Assembly (NCBI GenBank): GCA_050950785.1
Contig: JBMNIG010000001.1
Coordinates: 23,610-87,609 of the forward strand
Direction of reading: 5' to 3'
Source of the DNA: JAAYOS01 sp050950785
Lineage (GTDB): Bacteria > Bacillota > Clostridia > Oscillospirales > JAAYOS01
DNA: 64,000 nt
Both the position numbers and the translations under genes were made by a program. This document shows positions 9,166 to 18,210 of the stretch, piece by piece. The notes beneath the pieces are model-generated. The model was given only the letters and a program-made list of their open reading frames with translations, was not told where the DNA came from and did no database searches. Each line of letters starts with the position of its first letter. Within the stretch, counting starts at the first letter, position 1.

Positions 9166-9264
9166 GGTTCATCCTCCTCGGTTTGGTATTTGTTTAGCAA
9201 CTATATTTTACCGAGGTATGAGCTTTGGCTCAACTCCTTTTTACACCATTATATAGACTTAATC

Positions 9265-9272
9265 TGCTTCCC
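9265..9272. repeat. Target-site duplication, right copy
   Basis: TGCTTCCC, matching 7709-7716. The -35 box of the next gene's promoter begins at the following base. Confidence 0.8.
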
Positions 9273-9300
9273 TTGTCAATAAACTAAAATCTAATATAAT
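9273..9300 (+). promoter_or_regulatory. Predicted promoter of the CoA-disulfide reductase gene
   Basis: TTGTCA (9273-9278), 16-bp spacer, TATAAT (9295-9300), 78 bp before the start codon. It abuts the insertion sequence, so any upstream activator site was displaced. Confidence 0.65.
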
Positions 9301-9378
9301 TGAAATAATAAAACTAGCTCATATAATGAAGGTAAGCGTATGAAATATCGATAATCACAAAGGAGAAGGGGTGAGCAT

Positions 9379-11049
9379 ATGAGATTATTAGTAATCGGGG
9401 CTGTGGCCGCGGGCACATCGGCCGCTGCAAAGGCCAGGAGGAATCGCGAAGATATTGAAATCGTCATTTACGAGAAGGACAAGTTTATTTCATACTCAGG
9501 TTGTGGTATGCCCTATTATGTCGGTGGTGAATTGACGGATTACGAGGAACTGATACCTCGGGATCCTGAGTTTTTTAAGAAGAAATACAATATTGACATA
9601 ATGACCGAACATGAAGTGCTGACGATCGATCCTGAAAACAAGAAGATACAGGTCAAAAATCTAACTACCGGTGATGTGTTTTGGGATGTATATGACAAAC
9701 TCGTTATTGCAACTGGTGCAACCCCGGTAGTTCCGCCAATCAATGGAGTAGATAGAGAAAATGTGTTTGTACTTCGTGGGATCGGTGATTTGAATCGCAT
9801 ACTAGATTTCATGCAAGAAAAACAACCGAAGAAAGCAATAATTATCGGTGCCGGATTTATCGGTCTTGAGATGTGTGAAAACTTGACACGCAGGGGATTG
9901 GAAGTGTCGCTGATCGAGCGGCTCAACCAAGTTTCACCAAGCCTTGACGAGGACATGGCTGTTTATGTTCAGCAGTACCTTGAGGAAAAGGGGATTGCTG
10001 TATATACCGGGACCGCAGTTACAGAAATAACTGAAGGCGGAGTGAAATTGGACGATGGTACTCGAGTCGAAGGTGAATTAGTTATATTGTCTACCGGTGT
10101 TAGACCAAATACCGATCTTGCAAAAAGAGCCGGTATAGAGCTGGGAGTTGCAAACGCTATAAAAGTGGATGAGCGCTTGCGTACAAACATATCCGATATT
10201 TACGCCTGCGGGGACTGCGCTGAAAACTATCACATAGTACTCGGCAAGCCTGTGTATAGGCCCCTTGGTTCAACTGCAAACAGGATGGGTCGCATAGCCG
10301 GTGACAGCCTGACAGGCGGAAGGATGACTTTTAGAGGAATTCTGGGTAGTGGTATATATCGTGTCTTTGAGCTTGCAGTTGCACAAACCGGACTAACGGA
10401 GAGGGAAGCTCGTCAAGCAGGATATGATACTGTAGTATGCCACGATATTAAGGTTGATAGGCCGGAATATCTGGGCGGCAAAGAGATGGTAATAAAGGGA
10501 GTCGCCGACAAGGATACCGGCAGGCTTTTAGGGGCTCAAATCGTAGGATATGGCGGAGTGGATAAAAGAATTGATGTCTTTGCAACTGCTATTACTTTCG
10601 GAGCAATGGCAGAGGATCTGTTCCATCTTGATCTGGCATACTCACCACCATTCTCAACCACAAGGGACCCGGTTGCTTATACGGGAATGATATTGGACAA
10701 TGCAATAAATCGGGACAGACCGCTCATCACTCCACAAGAACTGTCAGAACTGATAAAGTCCGGAGAAAATTTCGTCCTTATAGATGCGAGAGATCCTAAA
10801 CAGTATAATAAGTGCCATGTTGAAAAATCTGAGAACATTCCTCATACTTCATGCCGTGATGTGATCGTGTGTAAAGATAAAGAATGTATTTTTATCACCT
10901 ACTGTAATGAAGGAAAAACAGGAAATGCCGTTCAGAACATCCTAAAAAACTATGGGATAGAAAAAGTCTATAACTTGTCCGGTGGCCTGAAAAACTATAT
11001 GGCAAACTGCCCTGATGATATGATCATAAAGAATGATGCTGAGAGTTAA
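9379..11049 (+). CDS. CoA-disulfide reductase with C-terminal rhodanese domain
   Basis: The 556-residue flavoprotein belongs to the pyridine nucleotide-disulfide oxidoreductase family, CoADR-RHD type. FAD site VIGAVAAGTSAA at the N-terminus, the single redox Cys in YSGCGMPYY (Cys42), NAD(P)H site IIGAGFIGLEMCENL, second FAD motif ACGDCAEN, dimerisation domain, then a rhodanese domain from about residue 455 with active Cys509 in TYCNEGKTG. Such enzymes reduce CoA disulfide, CoA persulfide or polysulfide and help in oxidative defence or sulfur handling in the cytoplasm. ATG 9379 follows AGGAGAAGGGG. It stands alone between the IS and a convergent transporter operon. Confidence 0.93.
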   Translation: MRLLVIGAVAAGTSAAAKARRNREDIEIVIYEKDKFISYSGCGMPYYVGGELTDYEELIPRDPEFFKKKYNIDIMTEHEVLTIDPENKKIQVKNLTTGDVFWDVYDKLVIATGATPVVPPINGVDRENVFVLRGIGDLNRILDFMQEKQPKKAIIIGAGFIGLEMCENLTRRGLEVSLIERLNQVSPSLDEDMAVYVQQYLEEKGIAVYTGTAVTEITEGGVKLDDGTRVEGELVILSTGVRPNTDLAKRAGIELGVANAIKVDERLRTNISDIYACGDCAENYHIVLGKPVYRPLGSTANRMGRIAGDSLTGGRMTFRGILGSGIYRVFELAVAQTGLTEREARQAGYDTVVCHDIKVDRPEYLGGKEMVIKGVADKDTGRLLGAQIVGYGGVDKRIDVFATAITFGAMAEDLFHLDLAYSPPFSTTRDPVAYTGMILDNAINRDRPLITPQELSELIKSGENFVLIDARDPKQYNKCHVEKSENIPHTSCRDVIVCKDKECIFITYCNEGKTGNAVQNILKNYGIEKVYNLSGGLKNYMANCPDDMIIKNDAES

Positions 11050-11090
11050 GTAGAGGAAAGTGTACCAAACTTAGATTAACATGTTATGAT

Positions 11091-11148
11091 GATATGCTCC
11101 CAATATAGCGGACAGATAAAACATCTGAATACTATATGGGAGCATATC
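11091..11148. terminator. Stem-loop between convergent genes
   Basis: Long arms GATATGCTCCCA...TATAG (11091-11108) and CTATATGGGAGCATATC (11132-11148), pairing fully except one bulged A. It ends the CoA-disulfide reductase transcript and may also serve the convergent transporter operon. Confidence 0.6.
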
Positions 11149-11338
11149 AAATAGTTTGTTTGCTTGTGAATCTCTATTATAATATCATGCTAACATCTAT
11201 CTCGAACGAAGTTCGCTGTTTAGTTTACAGTCGTTTTTGCGAATTAATTACAAACCGGAATTAATTACAAACTGTATAAAACCTCAACAATTTAATATTT
11301 TTAATATTCCTTATTATATTTATATAAGTGTATTTAAA

Positions 11339-12349
11339 TCAAGGCTTAATTTTTCTAACTGCTTCTTCAGCAAATGTATTATTGACCACCTTATCATATG
11401 GAGCTTTGTTTTCCAATTCACCGGCTTCGGTCATAACGGTTTGCAACATCTCAAATGCTTCCTCTTTCATTACCGGATTAGGGGCATACGCACCTATTTC
11501 TTTATAGCGTGCAATAGCTGATTCGAGGATATCCAGTTCAGTATCAGGGAATGACTCTGACACAGCTTCTGCAATTTCTTTTGCGCTGTGCTCAGCTACC
11601 CAGAGCTGCGCTTTATAGAGTGCGTTTACAAATTTCTGAATGATATCCTTATTCTTTTCGATATAGCTCTTTGAAGCAAAGTATGCAGTATATGGGATCT
11701 CTCCGCTTTCCGCGCCGATAGAAGCAACTATGTAGCCCTTACCTTCTTTTTCTATCATTGACGCAGTGGGCTCGAAGATAGTTACAAAATCGCCATGCCC
11801 GGAAGTGAAAGCACCTGCCATCAGTGCAAACTGAATACTGTCGTCAAATGTGAGGTTTTCCCCTGGGATCAATCCTTTTTGTTTTAATACATACTCAAGT
11901 GTCATATAGGGAACGCCGCCCTTACGGCCGGGTATAACAAGGGATCCTTCCAGGTCTGACCAATCAAAGTTTTCTGCCGGTTCTCTGCCAACGAGAAATG
12001 ATCCATCACATTGTGTCAGTTGGGCAAAAACTTCAGCATAGTTTTCTCTGCCTTCATTGTAGACGTAAATTGCGGCCTCCGGACCTGCAAACCCTATATC
12101 TACAGAACCTGAAATAACCGCTGTCATGACCTTATCGGCTCCCTGACCCGTGGTAAGCTCGATTTCAATACCTTCCTCTTTGAAAAAGCCCTTGTTTATA
12201 GCCACATACTGCGGGGCATAAAAGACCGAGTGTGTAACTTCACTTAAACGAACTTTTGTCGTATCCGTTTTTTTAGAACATCCCGCGAACACACCTACGA
12301 TCAGTAGCGCGGCAAGTATTATTGTTATAAAGCGAAACCTTTTTTTCAT
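11339..12349 (-). CDS. ABC importer solute-binding lipoprotein, NMT1/SsuA type
   Basis: The 336-residue protein has a lipoprotein signal (lipobox VFAGCS) and the NMT1/SsuA fold: VTHSVFYAPQYVAINKGFFKEEGIEIEL is the family's N-terminal motif. ATG 12349 follows GGAGGATAC. These proteins bind sulfonates, taurine, nitrate or pyrimidine thiamine precursors. No desulfonating or thiamine gene is nearby, so the substrate is open; the neighbouring CoA-disulfide reductase gives a weak hint of sulfur metabolism. It is last in a three-gene ATPase-permease-binding protein operon. Confidence 0.88.
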   Translation of the reverse strand: MKKRFRFITIILAALLIVGVFAGCSKKTDTTKVRLSEVTHSVFYAPQYVAINKGFFKEEGIEIELTTGQGADKVMTAVISGSVDIGFAGPEAAIYVYNEGRENYAEVFAQLTQCDGSFLVGREPAENFDWSDLEGSLVIPGRKGGVPYMTLEYVLKQKGLIPGENLTFDDSIQFALMAGAFTSGHGDFVTIFEPTASMIEKEGKGYIVASIGAESGEIPYTAYFASKSYIEKNKDIIQKFVNALYKAQLWVAEHSAKEIAEAVSESFPDTELDILESAIARYKEIGAYAPNPVMKEEAFEMLQTVMTEAGELENKAPYDKVVNNTFAEEAVRKIKP

Positions 12350-12429
12350 ATGTATCCTCCGAAATTTATGTATTGGTTTAAAGATTACATGGGTTTATAG
12401 TTATCAATACTTGTAGATAGGGAAACCAA

Positions 12430-13248
12430 CTATTTTAAGCCTAAGTTCATGATTCGATTTGTGTAACGTTCCAACATCACTACTGCTTGATACATCAGGT
12501 ATGCTACAACTGCCAAAATGATTACACTGCACATTACGAGATCCATCTGGAACACCTGACCACCGTAAACGATCAGGTAACCAAGTCCGGCTTTTGAAAC
12601 AAGGAATTCACCTGCTATTACACCGACTAAAGATAGTCCGATATTTACTTTCAAAGAATTGAACAGAGTTCCCACATTCGATGGAAATACGATTTTTGTG
12701 AAGATTTGACTTCTGTTGGCCCCGAAAGTTGTGGCCATTTTTATAGTTTCGCTGTCAGTACTCAGAAATCCGTTGAGCATTTCAAGAACAGTGACAATCA
12801 ATGATATAGCAAGCGCTACAACTATTATCGCCTGACTTCCCGCGCCAACCCAGATGATTATTACAGGACCAAGGGCGATTTTTGGCAGACTATTGAGCAC
12901 CACTAAGAAAGGCTCCATTACTCTTGATATGAAGCTGCTTCTCCAGAGAATCACTGCTATAAGTGTCCCGATTATTGTTCCTAAGAGAAAACCGATAAAG
13001 GTCTCAAAACATGTTACTGCTATATGTAATAGTAGATCGTTGCTCAACATATGTACGAATGTCCTGACAATGCGTGACGGTTGGCTCATGATGAAGCTAT
13101 CGATAATTTTTAGTCGAGCTAGGAGCTCCCATAGTGCTATGAAGCCTACTAATATAATAAACTGTGTGGCGGCTACACAGATTTTTTGACGTTTGAGTTT
13201 GCGCAGATACGCCGCACGCGCTTTAGACAAGCCTTCATAAGTGGACAT
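12430..13248 (-). CDS. ABC importer permease, SsuC/TauC type
   Basis: Binding-protein-dependent permease with about six membrane helices and the conserved segment LNSLPKIALGPVIIIWVGAG plus the EAA-like loop TFGANRSQIFTKIVFPSNV. I chose ATG 13248, which follows GGAGAG and overlaps the upstream ATPase gene by 14 bp; longer in-frame starts would overlap the ATPase more and lack a ribosome site. Its pairing with the NMT1-type binding protein marks the nitrate/sulfonate/taurine class. Confidence 0.9.
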   Translation of the reverse strand: MSTYEGLSKARAAYLRKLKRQKICVAATQFIILVGFIALWELLARLKIIDSFIMSQPSRIVRTFVHMLSNDLLLHIAVTCFETFIGFLLGTIIGTLIAVILWRSSFISRVMEPFLVVLNSLPKIALGPVIIIWVGAGSQAIIVVALAISLIVTVLEMLNGFLSTDSETIKMATTFGANRSQIFTKIVFPSNVGTLFNSLKVNIGLSLVGVIAGEFLVSKAGLGYLIVYGGQVFQMDLVMCSVIILAVVAYLMYQAVVMLERYTNRIMNLGLK

Positions 13249-13993
13249 CGAGCTCTCTCCATATCTCGTTGAAATATTGACCGAATTTTGGATTGTTCCG
13301 CCGCTGGAGCGGTGTTTTGACATCCTCCGGAAATTCTAGTGTATGGATGCGTTTTATGACCGCAGGGCGTTTGCTTAATACGATGACGCGGTCACACATG
13401 CTTATACTTTCCGGGATATCATGAGTTACCATTATCGTTGTCATGTTTTCCCGCTTTAGTATTTGATGCACGTCGTCGGTAAGTGCAAGTCTCGTTTGGT
13501 AATCCAGTGCTGAAAAAGCTTCATCCAAAATCAGGATCTTCGGTTTTACAGCAAGTGTGCGTATAAGTGCAACACGTTGTCGCATTCCTCCGGAAAGCTG
13601 TGAGGGATGTTTATCCCTGAATTCATATAGACCATAATTTTTGAGCAACTGCTCTGCGTATTCGGCATTTTCCTTTGTGAGCATTTTACGTATTTCCAGA
13701 CCAAATAACACATTCTTGGTAATAGTTCGCCATTCAAGGAGATTGTCGCTTTGCAGCATGTATCCAATGTCGTTTGAAATCCCGCTGATTTGCGTGCCGT
13801 TTATATACATTTCGCCGCTGGTTGGCTCTATTAAACCGGCTATTATTGAAAGTAGTGTTGATTTTCCACTGCCGCTTGGACCTACGATGCCTATGTATTC
13901 GCCTTCCTGTACTTCAAAACTAATGTCCTTAAGTGCTTCAACTTCTCCGTTGTGTGCTTGATAAGTCTTGCTTACATGCTTAACTCTTAACAT
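13235..13993 (-). CDS. ABC importer ATPase, SsuB/TauB type
   Basis: The 252-residue ATPase has Walker A GPSGSGKST, Q-loop YMLQSDNLLEWRT, signature LSGGMRQR, Walker B ILILDEAFSALD and H-loop VTHDIPES. The 'EWRTITKNVLFGLEI' stretch is typical of the nitrate/sulfonate/taurine ATPases. First gene of the operon; its end overlaps the permease start, which suggests translational coupling. Confidence 0.93.
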   Translation of the reverse strand: MLRVKHVSKTYQAHNGEVEALKDISFEVQEGEYIGIVGPSGSGKSTLLSIIAGLIEPTSGEMYINGTQISGISNDIGYMLQSDNLLEWRTITKNVLFGLEIRKMLTKENAEYAEQLLKNYGLYEFRDKHPSQLSGGMRQRVALIRTLAVKPKILILDEAFSALDYQTRLALTDDVHQILKRENMTTIMVTHDIPESISMCDRVIVLSKRPAVIKRIHTLEFPEDVKTPLQRRNNPKFGQYFNEIWRELDVHL

Positions 13994-14102
13994 TGCCCCA
14001 ATTTAATCACTCCGAACTGTTCATCTACACTCATTATATAACGCGTTTGGGGAATCTGTGCTGAGTGGAGCCCATGATGCTCAGCCTTAGTTTTAGAAAT
14101 AC

Positions 14103-14131
14103 TTGTATTTAAGGTGCATATGTGGTATACT
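14103..14131 (+). promoter_or_regulatory. Predicted promoter of the DUF1846 gene
   Basis: TTGTAT (14103-14108), 17-bp spacer, TATACT (14126-14131), about 85 bp before the start codon. Confidence 0.55.
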
Positions 14132-14217
14132 CTTTTAGCGGAATAAGTAAATCTGTAACTTATTTCGCATATTTTTATTATTAAATACTTTATTAGAAAC
14201 TTGGGGTGGGATAGGCA

Positions 14218-15702
14218 ATGGAGCAAGCAGGTTTTGACAGCGATAAATATTTTCGAATGCAGTCCGAAAGGATCATAGATCGTATAAAACGCTTTGGTGG
14301 AAAGCTCTATTTGGAGTTTGGCGGAAAACTGTTTGATGACTTTCATGCGGCGAGAGTATTGCCCGGATTTGCGCCCGACAACAAAATACGGATGCTCAAA
14401 CATATGAAGGACCAGGCGGAAATCGTTATCGCGATCAATGCATCGGATATTGAGAAAAGCAAGATCCGTGGAGATCTCGGTATCACTTATGATCTGGATG
14501 TGCTTCGCCTTATTGATGCGTTTAGGGATTATGGGCTTTATGTAGGGAGCGTTGTCATAACATTTTACAGCTCACAGCCTGTTGCTATTGCCTTTCAAAA
14601 GCGTTTGGAAGCCCTTAACATAAAGGTGTATAGACATTACACCATACCGAGTTATCCTTACGACTTGCCTTTGATATTCAGCGATGATGGATATGGGCAA
14701 AATGAATATATTGAGACATCGCGTCCCTTGGTGGTCGTGACTGCTCCGGGACCCGGAAGTGGGAAGATGGCGACCTGCCTGTCTCAGATTTACCACGATC
14801 ACAAGCGCGGCATAAAGTCCGGGTATGCTAAGTTCGAGACCTTTCCAATTTGGAACCTTCCTTTGAAACATCCTATCAACTTGGCATACGAGGCAGCCAC
14901 CGCCGATCTAAACGATGTCAATGTTATCGATCCTTTTCATTTGGAAGCCTATAATGTCACGACTGTAAACTATAACCGGGACGTTGAGATATTCCCTGTG
15001 CTCAGAGCAATGTTGGAACGGATTTTGGGAGAATGCCCATATAAATCACCTACCGATATGGGTGTCAACATGGTAGGATTTTGTATAGAGGACGATGCGG
15101 CAGTTCGGAAAGCAGCAAGTGACGAGATAATTCGAAGATATTATAATGCGCTATGCAATTTACGCAAAGGTTTGGGAAGCGAGACTGAAGTCAACAAAAT
15201 TGAAATGCTAATGAAGCAGGCAAATATCAGTATCAGTGACAGGAAGTGTGTGAAACCGGCTCTGAGGAAGGCGGAAGAGACCGGAGCGCCGGCTGCAGCC
15301 ATTGAACTTAGGGATGGCTCAGTTGTCACTGGAAAGACATCTGAATTACTGGGAGCCTCTTCAGCAATGCTTCTAAATGCGCTAAAGCATATAGCGGGGA
15401 TTCCGGACGATGTTCAGCTTATTTCACCTGCGGTTATCGAACCGGTACAGGATTTGAAAGTTAACCACTTGGGAAACAAAAACCCTCGACTTCATACGGA
15501 CGAGCTCCTTATCGCACTCTCGATATGTGCTGTCACCGATCCTATAGCCAAGAGGGCTATGAATAAGCTATCTGAACTCAGCGGTTGTGAAGTACACTCA
15601 ACTGTGATCCTATCTCAGGTTGATGAAAATACTTTTAGAAAAATAGGTGTTAATTTGACGACCGAACCTCATTATCAGTCAAACAACTTGTATCACAAAT
15701 AA
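14218..15702 (+). CDS. DUF1846 (UPF0371) family protein
   Basis: The 494-residue protein matches the DUF1846 family over its full length: GFDSDKYFRMQSERIIDRI at the start, RVLPGFAPDNKIRMLKHM, then a nucleotide-binding-like APGPGSGKMATCLSQIY, and VNMVGFCIEDDA. The function of the family is not firmly known; structures show an NTPase-like N-terminal part. ATG 14218 follows GGGGTGGGA. It has its own promoter and a shared bidirectional terminator, so it is probably monocistronic. Confidence 0.93.
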   Translation: MEQAGFDSDKYFRMQSERIIDRIKRFGGKLYLEFGGKLFDDFHAARVLPGFAPDNKIRMLKHMKDQAEIVIAINASDIEKSKIRGDLGITYDLDVLRLIDAFRDYGLYVGSVVITFYSSQPVAIAFQKRLEALNIKVYRHYTIPSYPYDLPLIFSDDGYGQNEYIETSRPLVVVTAPGPGSGKMATCLSQIYHDHKRGIKSGYAKFETFPIWNLPLKHPINLAYEAATADLNDVNVIDPFHLEAYNVTTVNYNRDVEIFPVLRAMLERILGECPYKSPTDMGVNMVGFCIEDDAAVRKAASDEIIRRYYNALCNLRKGLGSETEVNKIEMLMKQANISISDRKCVKPALRKAEETGAPAAAIELRDGSVVTGKTSELLGASSAMLLNALKHIAGIPDDVQLISPAVIEPVQDLKVNHLGNKNPRLHTDELLIALSICAVTDPIAKRAMNKLSELSGCEVHSTVILSQVDENTFRKIGVNLTTEPHYQSNNLYHK

Positions 15703-15731
15703 GATAAGGTAAAAAGAGTGCAAGCAAACAG

Positions 15732-15780
15732 AAACGCTTTACCGATTAGCATGTTTTCAATGTTAACCGGTAAAGCGTTT
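15732..15780. terminator. Bidirectional terminator
   Basis: Perfect 13-bp arms AAACGCTTTACCG (15732-15744) and CGGTAAAGCGTTT (15768-15780) between two convergent genes. The AAACGCTTT/AAAGCGTTT ends recur in the terminator at 34254-34289. Confidence 0.8.
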
Positions 15781-15797
15781 ATCTTTCTCTGAAGCGT

Positions 15798-17444
15798 TTA
15801 AACGACGCCCTGATTATCCTTGTCAGACCTTTCATCGTCTCTGTAAGTATTTCTGCTAAACCATAGCATTAGCCATCCCAAGATAATGGGAGGAAGAGAA
15901 CCTACAATTCCTATTAAGCTTTTGTAGCCATGAACGAAACTATCATTAGCCCCTGACAAATTACCAGGGATTAAGTTTTGGATTACAGCTTCTCTTAGTA
16001 TTATGGAAATTGGGAAGTTTGCCCGTGTCATAAGGTAAATCATGGCATCTCCGCTGCTCCATGTGACAACAAAGTTCAAAACGAACACGACCGGGATCAG
16101 TGGTGCTACTTTCCTTATATATTCACCGAAACTATTTCTGCCCTTTACACGGTTGCGCGTAAATAAGTGAATAATAAATGCTCCCCAAACCTGGATACCA
16201 CTTGAAAGCACAACTGCAATGCCCTTGTCGAGCAATCCATACTGACGAAACAGTATATATTCAGAAATTACAAATCCTGTTCCCATCAACAAGAACAGAA
16301 CTAAAGGATAGACTTTGTTTTCGGTAGTAAGGGGATATGCAAGTAACACAGAGAGAAAAGAAAACAGAATTGCCGAAAAAGTCGAATATATAAAGCTATT
16401 GAAAATAGATTGGGCTATTTCCTGATTAGAAAGTACGTCGGCAAGTGATGCCTCTGATCCTGTAACGCCCGTAATTAGATTTATTGCTATTGCTATGCCG
16501 CCAATTCCGACAAGTATACAGCCAATGACTGCAACAATCCATGAAGGTTTATTATTCTTTTGTACGGGCATAGTAAAATCTGCATCGTCAAATGTAGTCA
16601 GAATTTTCTTCAATCCAAGGAAAATAAACAGATTTAACAGAAGTTGAAATACCAATCTAAAGCTGTCAGTTGCGTTAGAAAAGCCAAAATTGGTTTCCAA
16701 AAGTCCCTTTCTATAAGTAAATTGCGTAAATGTATCAGCTGTTTGATATACAAATGGGTTGTATAAGTAAATCCCCAAGTACCTGTTTGAAAACATAAAG
16801 AACGCCAAGCGCACTAAAATGTATCCTAATGCAACTCGTGACGCAGTATGTACATTGCTTCTGGAGTTAGTTATATTACCAGCCGCGAGAACGCCTAAGG
16901 CAGTAGGATAGAACATGTATCTGAGGGTTTCGGCGGCGGTATATATGAGCGGATATAGGGAGGGTATAGACAAAAGATTGGCAGTCCCCGTGGATTCTAT
17001 AAAGTATTGTGGATCTATGAGATTAGAGCTTGAAAGCAATTTGCTTAAGAAAAAATCGTGAGAGGTAAAGTCAATAATAAAGCCGCATAGAACCTGTAAT
17101 GGCACAAACGCTGGGATAGCTAGAACGGTTAACGCAATGCAACGTGTCCACCGGTTAGGCAGCTTCAATATGAACAGTATTGCAAGAAAAGCTACCAGAG
17201 CCGTAATGATTGCCGGAAACACTGTCAACACAAATGTGTTCCTAGCTATTCGCATTGCATAATGGCTACCAAATAACTCCGAAAAATTTGCCAATCCTGC
17301 AAACACACCACTGAAAATACTCTTCCTAAGATTGATGTTGAAAAGCGAGAAAACGAATGTATAGATAATCGGCCAGACCTTAAAAAAGGCTACCAGAATA
17401 AAGGCTGGAATGGCCACAACAAATGGTGATAGCCGTCTTTTCAT
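15798..17444 (-). CDS. Atypical fused ABC-permease-like membrane protein
   Basis: The 548-residue protein has roughly 12 hydrophobic segments. Its start (LSPFVVAIPAFILVAFFKVWPIIYTF, LANFSELFGSHYAMRIARNT) is a clear LplB/UgpA-type sugar permease beginning, and the second half (IAQSIFNSFIYSTFSAILFSF...) resembles the start of a second permease, so two permeases seem fused. I cannot find a recognisable EAA loop in either half, which would normally contact an ATPase, and no ATPase or binding protein is adjacent. It may be a sensor or a degenerate transporter. ATG 17444 follows AAAGGAG. It is the last gene of the kinase-NfeD-FloA-regulator run. Confidence 0.7.
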   Translation of the reverse strand: MKRRLSPFVVAIPAFILVAFFKVWPIIYTFVFSLFNINLRKSIFSGVFAGLANFSELFGSHYAMRIARNTFVLTVFPAIITALVAFLAILFILKLPNRWTRCIALTVLAIPAFVPLQVLCGFIIDFTSHDFFLSKLLSSSNLIDPQYFIESTGTANLLSIPSLYPLIYTAAETLRYMFYPTALGVLAAGNITNSRSNVHTASRVALGYILVRLAFFMFSNRYLGIYLYNPFVYQTADTFTQFTYRKGLLETNFGFSNATDSFRLVFQLLLNLFIFLGLKKILTTFDDADFTMPVQKNNKPSWIVAVIGCILVGIGGIAIAINLITGVTGSEASLADVLSNQEIAQSIFNSFIYSTFSAILFSFLSVLLAYPLTTENKVYPLVLFLLMGTGFVISEYILFRQYGLLDKGIAVVLSSGIQVWGAFIIHLFTRNRVKGRNSFGEYIRKVAPLIPVVFVLNFVVTWSSGDAMIYLMTRANFPISIILREAVIQNLIPGNLSGANDSFVHGYKSLIGIVGSLPPIILGWLMLWFSRNTYRDDERSDKDNQGVV

Positions 17445-17464
17445 CGCCGATGCTCCTTTCTAAG

Positions 17465-17482
17465 CTTGACTTATAAGTCAAG
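17465..17482. promoter_or_regulatory. 18-bp perfect palindrome upstream of permease-like gene
   Basis: CTTGACTTATAAGTCAAG is its own reverse complement and sits in the 49-bp gap between the LytTR regulator and the permease-like gene, just upstream of the ribosome site. It could be an operator or a short hairpin that adjusts expression of the last gene. Confidence 0.45.
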
Positions 17483-17493
17483 ATGAACGAAAG

Positions 17494-18210
17494 TTAACCG
17501 CTTAGCATGTGGTTTTCCAGTTCTTGAAGCTTTTCATTTGTGATAAGGGCGTCTTTTGTAGTGCCTTTCATTTTCACAATGTAAGTCCACCTGCCATAGG
17601 GGTATATTTTTGAGATGAATGATATATTAAGGATGTATGCCCTATGGCTTCGGAAGAAAGTGCTGTTGTTTAGTCTGCTCAAAAGCGAATTGAGGCTTTC
17701 TGAGGTGGTGAAGGTTTCCTCCTTTGTGACTATGAGAGTTGTGCGGTTTTCGCGATAGATCATTATGATCTCTTCAACCGGTACAAACACCATCTGCTCT
17801 CTGCTCTTGATCATCAGGGATTTTGGTGTTGAGACGCGGAACTGTGACTGACGTCTTTGGAGTCTGCGTAATGTCTGTCGAACGCGATCTGTTTTAAATG
17901 GCTTTAGAAGGTAATCAAACGCATACACTTCAAAGGCCTGCGGCATGTATTCGCTGTAGGCTGTTACAAAAATAATTGCAGTGTTGGGATGAGATGCATA
18001 GATCTGTTTTGCGGCTTCGTCGCCTGAAAGTACGGGCATCTCCACATCTATGAAGACTATGTCGGGTTTTGACTCGGCGCAGAGGCGGACAGCCTCTTGG
18101 CCATCCGCCACTTCGCCGGCAAGTTCGAAACCTTCCATGCTCTCAATCAGCTTTCGCAGGACAAGACGCATACCGGCATCGTCATCTGCAATCAATACTT
18201 TTAGAGCCAT
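17494..18210 (-). CDS. LytTR-family response regulator
   Basis: The 238-residue protein has a receiver domain (LIADDDAG acidic pocket, phospho-acceptor Asp55 in IVFIDVEMP, Thr in FVTAYSE, Lys in YLLKPF) and a LytTR DNA-binding domain from about residue 130 (IIMIYRENRTTLIV, FFRSHRAYILNISFISKIYP). LytTR regulators usually work with kinases of the type found 2 kb upstream on the same strand (20163-21030), so the two probably form a two-component system. Its start overlaps the end of the small upstream gene by 10 bp. Confidence 0.92.
   Translation of the reverse strand: MALKVLIADDDAGMRLVLRKLIESMEGFELAGEVADGQEAVRLCAESKPDIVFIDVEMPVLSGDEAAKQIYASHPNTAIIFVTAYSEYMPQAFEVYAFDYLLKPFKTDRVRQTLRRLQRRQSQFRVSTPKSLMIKSREQMVFVPVEEIIMIYRENRTTLIVTKEETFTTSESLNSLLSRLNNSTFFRSHRAYILNISFISKIYPYGRWTYIVKMKGTTKDALITNEKLQELENHMLSG

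Larger units (their letters stand above)
7717..9264 (-). mobile_element. IS256-family insertion sequence, complete
   Basis: Length 1548 bp. It is bounded by an exact 8-bp direct repeat (TGCTTCCC) and by 25-bp imperfect terminal inverted repeats: left AGTCAAGTCC...GTGTAAA (7717-7741), right end read inward GATTAAGTCT...GTGTAAA (9264-9240), 17 of 25 matching with AAGTC and GTGTAAA conserved. It carries one intact transposase gene on the minus strand. The intact gene and exact duplication suggest a recent insertion. Between the transposase stop and the left end are about 240 bp with no gene but strong internal pairing (see separate entry). Confidence 0.9.

Noticed and set aside
9379..11049. NADH oxidase (water-forming)
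   Set aside because: Similar fold and Cys position, but the C-terminal rhodanese domain with its own Cys identifies the CoA-disulfide reductase type.
13249..13323. N-terminal extension of the SsuC-type permease
   Set aside because: The extension would overlap the ATPase gene by about 90 bp and lacks a ribosome site; ATG 13248 has both a site and the usual short overlap.
11339..13993. Naming the importer as a taurine or sulfonate transporter (ssuABC)
   Set aside because: Family membership is clear but no ssuD, tauD or other desulfonation gene is present, so the substrate is left open.
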